A DNA stretch of 10,464 bases from an uncultured Schwartzia sp. (lineage in GTDB: Bacteria; Bacillota; Negativicutes; Selenomonadales; Selenomonadaceae), in contig CAJPQU010000066.1 of NCBI GenBank assembly GCA_905372875.1, positions 1-10,464 on the forward strand. The letters run 5' to 3'. The notes under the pieces are model-generated. The model ran no database searches and was not told the DNA's origin. It was given only the letters and a program-made list of their open reading frames with translations. The position numbers and the translations under genes are program-made. Within the stretch, counting starts at the first letter, position 1. Each line of letters begins with the position of its first letter. Shown here piece by piece: positions 7,016-10,464 of this stretch.

Positions 7016-7651
7016 TTATGCCGGAGACAGCGGCACGAGGGTTTCGATTTCGCCTTGATCCTTCAAGCAGGCCTGCCCCGCGGTGAGATCGGCCACGGCT
7101 TTTTTGACGGTTTCAGTGGCGTCGGGAGTGAGATAGAGGGTAAGGGTAACGTTTTCCGCGTAGCTTTTATCGGCGACGCGGATTTCGTTTTTTTGCAGCC
7201 AGTTTTCTAAAGGACTGAAGAGAGGGTACGCAACGGTGACGGCGACGCGGCGCAGCGTCTGGAGTTCGGCCAGGGTAGAGGCCGCGAGACCCTGCGCGGC
7301 AGCGTGGGCATAGGCGCGGGTGAGGCCGCCGGTTCCCAATTTGATGCCACCAAAGTAGCGGGTTACGACGATGAGTCCGTCGGTGATTCCCTGCCGCTCC
7401 AAGGCGGTCAGGATGGGGGCACCTGCCGTCCCGCTCGGCTCACCGTCATCGCCGGATTTTTTCCGGCGGCCGCCTTCTAAAATCCATCCGTAACAGTGAT
7501 GACGGGCGTCGTAATATTTCTTTTTGATCTCCTGTAAAAACGCCTGGGCCGTTTCTTCGTCCCTTACGGCCGCCGTGTCAGCGATAAAGCGGGAGCGCTG
7601 GACGGCATATTCCGCCGCGCCGCCTTTCATGATGACGATCCGTTTGCCCAT
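7016..7651 (-). CDS. yigZ: YigZ/IMPACT family protein (UPF0029)
   Basis: 211 residues, close to the roughly 205 of E. coli YigZ. The ATG at 7651-7649 is chosen because GGAGG (7663-7659) lies 7 bases upstream on the minus strand; the next Met (residue 8) lacks such a site. The N-terminal IMPACT domain shows 'SRFIA' (20-24), 'KKKYYDARHHCYGW' (43-56), 'DDGEPSGTAGAP' (68-79) and the family signature 'YFGGIKLGTGGLTRAY' (99-114). Residues about 135-205 fit the C-terminal DUF1949, a small ferredoxin-like domain. Eukaryotic IMPACT regulates the kinase GCN2. The bacterial role is not settled; nucleic-acid or ribosome binding has been suggested for the family. It is the second gene of a minus-strand pair, 44 bases after the upstream gene, so probably co-transcribed. 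The symbol rests on motif recognition. Confidence 0.92.
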   Translation of the reverse strand: MGKRIVIMKGGAAEYAVQRSRFIADTAAVRDEETAQAFLQEIKKKYYDARHHCYGWILEGGRRKKSGDDGEPSGTAGAPILTALERQGITDGLIVVTRYFGGIKLGTGGLTRAYAHAAAQGLAASTLAELQTLRRVAVTVAYPLFSPLENWLQKNEIRVADKSYAENVTLTLYLTPDATETVKKAVADLTAGQACLKDQGEIETLVPLSPA

Positions 7652-7695
7652 GCCGTCGCCTCCTTTGTGTTAGCGTGGAGCGGGGAGGTTCGTAT

Positions 7696-8346
7696 TTATT
7701 CCGGCAGGCGCAGGTTTTCCCGCAGGGAAGCCAGCTCGTTGGCCGTGAAGAGGCCTGCCGGAGATTCGGTGATCATCACTTCCTGCAGATGGCGGCTTTG
7801 TTCTTCCTGCACCGTACTCGCCTGCCGTTCAGGATCGGCGGCCAGCGCCGTGAGGCGGACGGTATGATGCTGGGCCGATGCGTAGATTTGCGTCTTTTTC
7901 AAAATGGCCGCCACTAAGCTGCGGTTGGATTCGTCCAGCGCAGCAGGCGGTGACATACGTTTTACTTGTTCCTCTTCTTCGGCGGCCGCTGTTTCCACTT
8001 CGACCAATCGATCATGGGCTGTTTCCAGATCGATGATGTCCTCGCTGAAGTCTGATAAAATGCGGTGATACTGCTGCCAGTTATGGTCCAGCTGCCCGAT
8101 GAGGTGCTGATATTCCGCGTACCATTCGGCGACCGCCTGCTGTTGGGCCGTGATGTGGGCTTTTTCTTCAGGGCTGATGGTTGTGGGGCGGGGCGGCGCC
8201 GGATAACAGAAGGAAAACACTCCGGCCGCGATTATAACGGTCCCCAGGAAGAGCGGTATTTTACGCCCCGGGAAAAACCGCCGGGTGCAGAAAAAGAACA
8301 GGGCCGCGGCTAAGGCTGCCGCGCCGATCGCTGACATCATGGGCAT
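7696..8346 (-). CDS. Membrane-anchored coiled-coil protein of unknown function
   Basis: 216 residues, not recognised as a named family. Two hydrophobic segments (about 4-19 and 30-48) are joined by a basic loop (TRRFFPGRK), which by the positive-inside rule puts both ends outside the cytoplasm. A Pro-rich linker (PAPPRP, 49-54) follows. Residues 58-215 are mainly helical and charged, with a Glu run near 122-126, likely coiled coil, in the periplasm. The start is slightly uncertain. AGGAG (8355-8351) is only 4 bases from the first ATG (8346) and 10 bases from the Met at residue 3, so the protein may be two residues shorter. The gene is first in the operon with yigZ and is preceded by an extended -10 promoter. 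Hydrophobicity and composition support a real gene; any function would be a guess. Confidence 0.75.
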   Translation of the reverse strand: MPMMSAIGAAALAAALFFFCTRRFFPGRKIPLFLGTVIIAAGVFSFCYPAPPRPTTISPEEKAHITAQQQAVAEWYAEYQHLIGQLDHNWQQYHRILSDFSEDIIDLETAHDRLVEVETAAAEEEEQVKRMSPPAALDESNRSLVAAILKKTQIYASAQHHTVRLTALAADPERQASTVQEEQSRHLQEVMITESPAGLFTANELASLRENLRLPE

Positions 8347-8450
8347 GAGGCTCCTCTCTGTTGTCGTTGGCTTGTTTCGTCGTATTCCGACCTGATCACT
8401 AAACGCAGGCTTCGATCCGATCGTCTGGACCGCGCTTGTTAATTGTGTCT

Positions 8451-8459
8451 ATTATACCA
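8451..8459 (-). promoter_or_regulatory. Extended -10 promoter of the coiled-coil protein/yigZ operon
   Basis: On the minus strand TGG precedes a perfect TATAAT (complement of 8456-8451), giving an extended -10 element. No clear -35 hexamer lies 17 bases upstream. Transcription would start near 8444, about 100 bases before the first start codon. Confidence 0.65.
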
Positions 8460-8508
8460 TACCTGCTAAACACCGGCGGCACCCTGCTCGCCCTTGTGTA
8501 AGTGGTCG

Positions 8509-8565
8509 GGTACATATTCTCACTAAGCTCGCGCTTGGGCGCTCGCTCAGTGTTCATATAGTACC
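8509..8565. repeat. 57-bp imperfect inverted repeat
   Basis: The arms pair in blocks from outside inwards: GGTAC/GTACC (8509-8513 with 8561-8565), ATAT/ATAT (8514-8517 with 8556-8559), CACT/AGTG (8521-8524 with 8549-8552), AGC/GCT (8526-8528 with 8545-8547) and GCGC/GCGC (8531-8534 with 8539-8542). The loop is TTGG at 8535-8538. That is 20 pairs with short internal loops and one bulge. It ends 14 bases before the -35 of the ABC transporter gene. No T run follows, so it is not a classical terminator. It could be an operator, a REP-like unit or a small mobile-repeat remnant. Confidence 0.6.
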
Positions 8566-8579
8566 ATGTTGGCGTGGTC

Positions 8580-8608
8580 TTGAAAACGCGGGGCGAAGCC
8601 GTTATAAT
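8580..8608 (+). promoter_or_regulatory. Near-consensus sigma-70/SigA promoter of the ABC transporter gene
   Basis: TTGAAA (8580-8585), a 17-base spacer, then a perfect TATAAT (8603-8608). Transcription would start near 8615, about 50 bases before the ATG at 8667. This excludes the longer frame opening at 8574 as the protein start. Confidence 0.85.
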
Positions 8609-8666
8609 TAAGGGCAAAATTCACTTATGGCTGCCGGGGATGCGCCCGTGCCGGAAAGGATTGTCC

Positions 8667-10385
8667 ATGACAAAAAAAGAATTTGCCCGGGGATTTTGGC
8701 ATATCTTTCGCTCCTATTGGAAGTCAGAGGAGAAAAAGCCGGCACTGGGCCTGTTGGCTGTCGTCATTTCCCTGAACTTCGCCATGGTGTACCTCGTCGT
8801 TCTCATCAACCGCTGGTACAACGAGTTTTACAACGCCTTGCAGGCTTATGAAGGTGCGCTGTTTTGGCCCCTCATCGGGAAATTTACCTTTTTGGCGCTG
8901 CTTCACATCGTCATCGCCGTTTACGCCATCTATTTGCAGCAGCTGCTTCAGATTCGCTGGCGCACCTACATGACCCGCCGCTATCTTACCTCTTGGTTAG
9001 GCGACGAGGCTTACTACCGCCTTCAGGTCATGAAGAGCGACATGGATAACCCGGAGCAGCGGATTCAGGACGATATCAACCAATTCGTCGCCCTGACGCT
9101 GGGGCTCTTGGTCGGCATTTTGAAGCAGATCACTACGCTGGGCGCTTTTGCCGTCGTTCTCTGGAACCTTTCCGGCGTTCTGGAGATCCCGTTTGGCGGA
9201 GCAACGTTTCATATTTACGGCTACATGCTTTGGTTTTCGCTGCTCTATTCAGGATTGGGAACCTGGTTGGCGCACTTGGTAGGCCGCCGTCTCATTCGGC
9301 TCAATTACGATCAGCAGCGCTACGAAGCGGACTTTCGCTACGCCATGACGCGGGTGCGGGAAAACGGGGAGAGCATCGCCTTTTACCGCGGTGAGGCGGC
9401 GGAACATACGGGATTCTTGGCACATTTCAAAGAAGTCGTCAAGAATTTTCGCGCCCTCATGAAGCAGACGAAATATCTAAACTTTTACGCCAACTTTTAC
9501 GCGCAGTTGGCCATCATCGCTCCGCTGATCCTCGCTGCACCCCGCTATTTCAGCGGGGCAATGCAGTTGGGCGGTCTCATGCAGACCATTACCGCTTTTG
9601 GCCGGGTGCAGGACGCTCTTTCCTATTTCGTCACCGTCTATGATACGGTGGCGCAGCTCATCGCCGTCACTCATCGTCTTTTAGGATTCACCTCTCATTT
9701 GGATGAAGTAAAGGCCCTTTCTCCGGCGGTGGAACGGCAAGACAGCCTGCGTCCCGAGCTGGTCTTCTCTGCCATTCGCGTCGCGCTGCCCGATGGGCGG
9801 GCGCTCCTCTCCGACTGCTCCCTCGTTCTTCCGCCGGGGGAGAGACTCTTAGTCACCGGTGCGTCCGGTTGCGGAAAATCGACGCTTCTCCGGGCCATCG
9901 CCGGGATATGGCCCTTTGGGAGCGGCGCCCTCCTGGCTCCTGAAAAGAGCCGTATCCTGTTTCTTCCCCAGCGTCCCTATCTTCCCTTGGGGACGCTGCG
10001 CCGGGCCATCTGCTATCCCTTGGCGGATGAGAGCGCCGTAGCGCAGAGCACCTTGGAAGACATCCTGCGCCGGGTGGATTTGGCGGCCCTCATCCCCCGC
10101 CTTGACGAGGTGGACGATTGGAGCCGCATCCTCTCCCTCGGAGAGCAGCAGCGCGTTGCTTTCGCCCGGATTCTCGTCCTGCGGCCCGACTGGGTGTTCC
10201 TGGACGAGGCCACCAGCGCCCTCGACGAGCCGCGGGAGGCCTACCTTTACCAAGTGCTTCAGGAAGCACTTCCCCATACCGGGTTGGTCAGCGTCGGGCA
10301 TCGCCAGACCCTTTTTGCGCGCCATGATAAAGAGCTTCATTTGGAGAACGGCGCGGCGACGCTTCGCGACATCGCCGTGGCGTAA
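8667..10385 (+). CDS. SbmA/BacA/YddA-like ABC transporter, fused permease and ATPase
   Basis: 572 residues from the ATG at 8667, with AAGGA (8656-8660) spaced 6 bases before it and the promoter just upstream. Residues about 28-340 form a six-helix membrane domain of the SbmA_BacA / ABC_membrane_2 type, with hydrophobic segments near 28-47, 70-92, 140-168, 183-205 and 275-295. The family motif appears as 'DNPEQRIQDD' (127-136). Residues about 363-565 are the nucleotide-binding domain: Walker A GASGCGKST (398-406), Q-loop Q435, signature LSLGE (489-493), Walker B VFLDE (510-514), D-loop SALD (517-520) and H-loop H545. All catalytic residues are present. The Leu in the third signature position departs from LSGGQ, which is common in this subfamily. 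Relatives include E. coli YddA and mycobacterial Rv1819c (BacA), which moves cobalamin and hydrophilic peptides. The substrate here is unknown. It is a half-size protein, so it should act as a homodimer. It is a single-gene unit with its own terminator. Confidence 0.92.
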   Translation: MTKKEFARGFWHIFRSYWKSEEKKPALGLLAVVISLNFAMVYLVVLINRWYNEFYNALQAYEGALFWPLIGKFTFLALLHIVIAVYAIYLQQLLQIRWRTYMTRRYLTSWLGDEAYYRLQVMKSDMDNPEQRIQDDINQFVALTLGLLVGILKQITTLGAFAVVLWNLSGVLEIPFGGATFHIYGYMLWFSLLYSGLGTWLAHLVGRRLIRLNYDQQRYEADFRYAMTRVRENGESIAFYRGEAAEHTGFLAHFKEVVKNFRALMKQTKYLNFYANFYAQLAIIAPLILAAPRYFSGAMQLGGLMQTITAFGRVQDALSYFVTVYDTVAQLIAVTHRLLGFTSHLDEVKALSPAVERQDSLRPELVFSAIRVALPDGRALLSDCSLVLPPGERLLVTGASGCGKSTLLRAIAGIWPFGSGALLAPEKSRILFLPQRPYLPLGTLRRAICYPLADESAVAQSTLEDILRRVDLAALIPRLDEVDDWSRILSLGEQQRVAFARILVLRPDWVFLDEATSALDEPREAYLYQVLQEALPHTGLVSVGHRQTLFARHDKELHLENGAATLRDIAVA

Positions 10386-10402
10386 ATTCGGTGCGATGTT
10401 TT

Positions 10403-10442
10403 GCCCCGCGGTGATTTTTGGAAATCGCCGCGGGGCTTTCTT
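10403..10442 (+). terminator. Rho-independent terminator of the ABC transporter gene
   Basis: Bases 10403-10417 pair with 10422-10436 (15 bp, one G:T wobble, GCCCCGCGG/CCGCGGGGC core) around a TTGG loop, followed by TTTCTT. It begins 17 bases after the stop codon. Confidence 0.92.
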
Positions 10443-10464
10443 AATTTGGAAATGTTTCCCATAT

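Larger units (their letters stand above)
8347..8666. other. Divergent intergenic region (320 bp) with two promoters and a palindrome
   Basis: No convincing gene lies here. It contains the minus-strand extended -10 promoter near 8451-8459, a 57-bp imperfect inverted repeat at 8509-8565, and the plus-strand promoter at 8580-8608. The minus-strand leader is about 100 bases. Parts (about 8461-8510) show nothing I can name. Confidence 0.7.

Noticed and set aside
6712..7086. Plus-strand frame running past the CheX gene end
   Set aside because: It overlaps the CheX gene, its terminator and the yigZ end, with no ribosome site or motif.
8399..8617. 72-codon minus-strand frame in the divergent intergenic region
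   Set aside because: It starts at TTG with no ribosome site and runs through two promoters and the palindrome; no protein features are seen.

Overview
The window looks like chromosomal DNA from a diderm Firmicute of the Negativicutes (Veillonella, Megasphaera, Dialister or Selenomonas type). This is inferred from two things together: outer-membrane proteins (a type V autotransporter, a TonB-dependent receptor and a periplasmic OmpH/Skp-like protein), and Firmicute-style gene starts with strong GGAGG-type ribosome binding sites and GTG/ATG starts. The DNA is moderately GC-rich. No rRNA, tRNA, CRISPR array, transposase or phage gene is visible.

Layout. Positions 1-2150 (+) hold the 3' part of an autotransporter, with a beta-helix-like passenger and a complete C-terminal barrel; its 5' end lies outside the window. 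Positions 2268-4733 (+) hold a TonB-dependent receptor with signal peptide, plug and barrel, and a probable terminator follows. Positions 4957-5385 (+) encode an OmpH/Skp-like periplasmic protein, closed by a very strong 22-bp hairpin terminator. Positions 5618-6851 (+) are a two-gene operon: a single-domain CheY-like receiver, then an overlapping gene for a CheX-type phosphatase domain with a repeat-built N-terminal region. That operon has its own extended -10 promoter and ends at a 15-bp terminator. Positions 8346-7016 (-) form a small operon: a membrane-anchored coiled-coil protein of unknown function, then a YigZ/IMPACT family protein. Positions 8667-10385 (+) encode an SbmA/BacA/YddA-like ABC transporter with fused permease and ATPase, read from a near-consensus promoter and ended by a GC-rich terminator at the right edge.

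The left half is an envelope-surface block: secretion of a surface protein, TonB-driven uptake, and a chaperone-like periplasmic protein. They are separate transcription units or only loosely coupled. The middle is a compact phospho-signalling module with no flagellar or chemoreceptor genes next to it in this window. The right half has divergent units separated by a 320-bp region that holds two good promoters and a 57-bp imperfect palindrome. I see no certain new defence or mobile system. The most unusual items are the receiver/CheX pair with its repeat-containing N-terminal domain, the codon-usage break inside the autotransporter, the large insertion in the TonB receptor barrel, and the palindrome between the divergent promoters.
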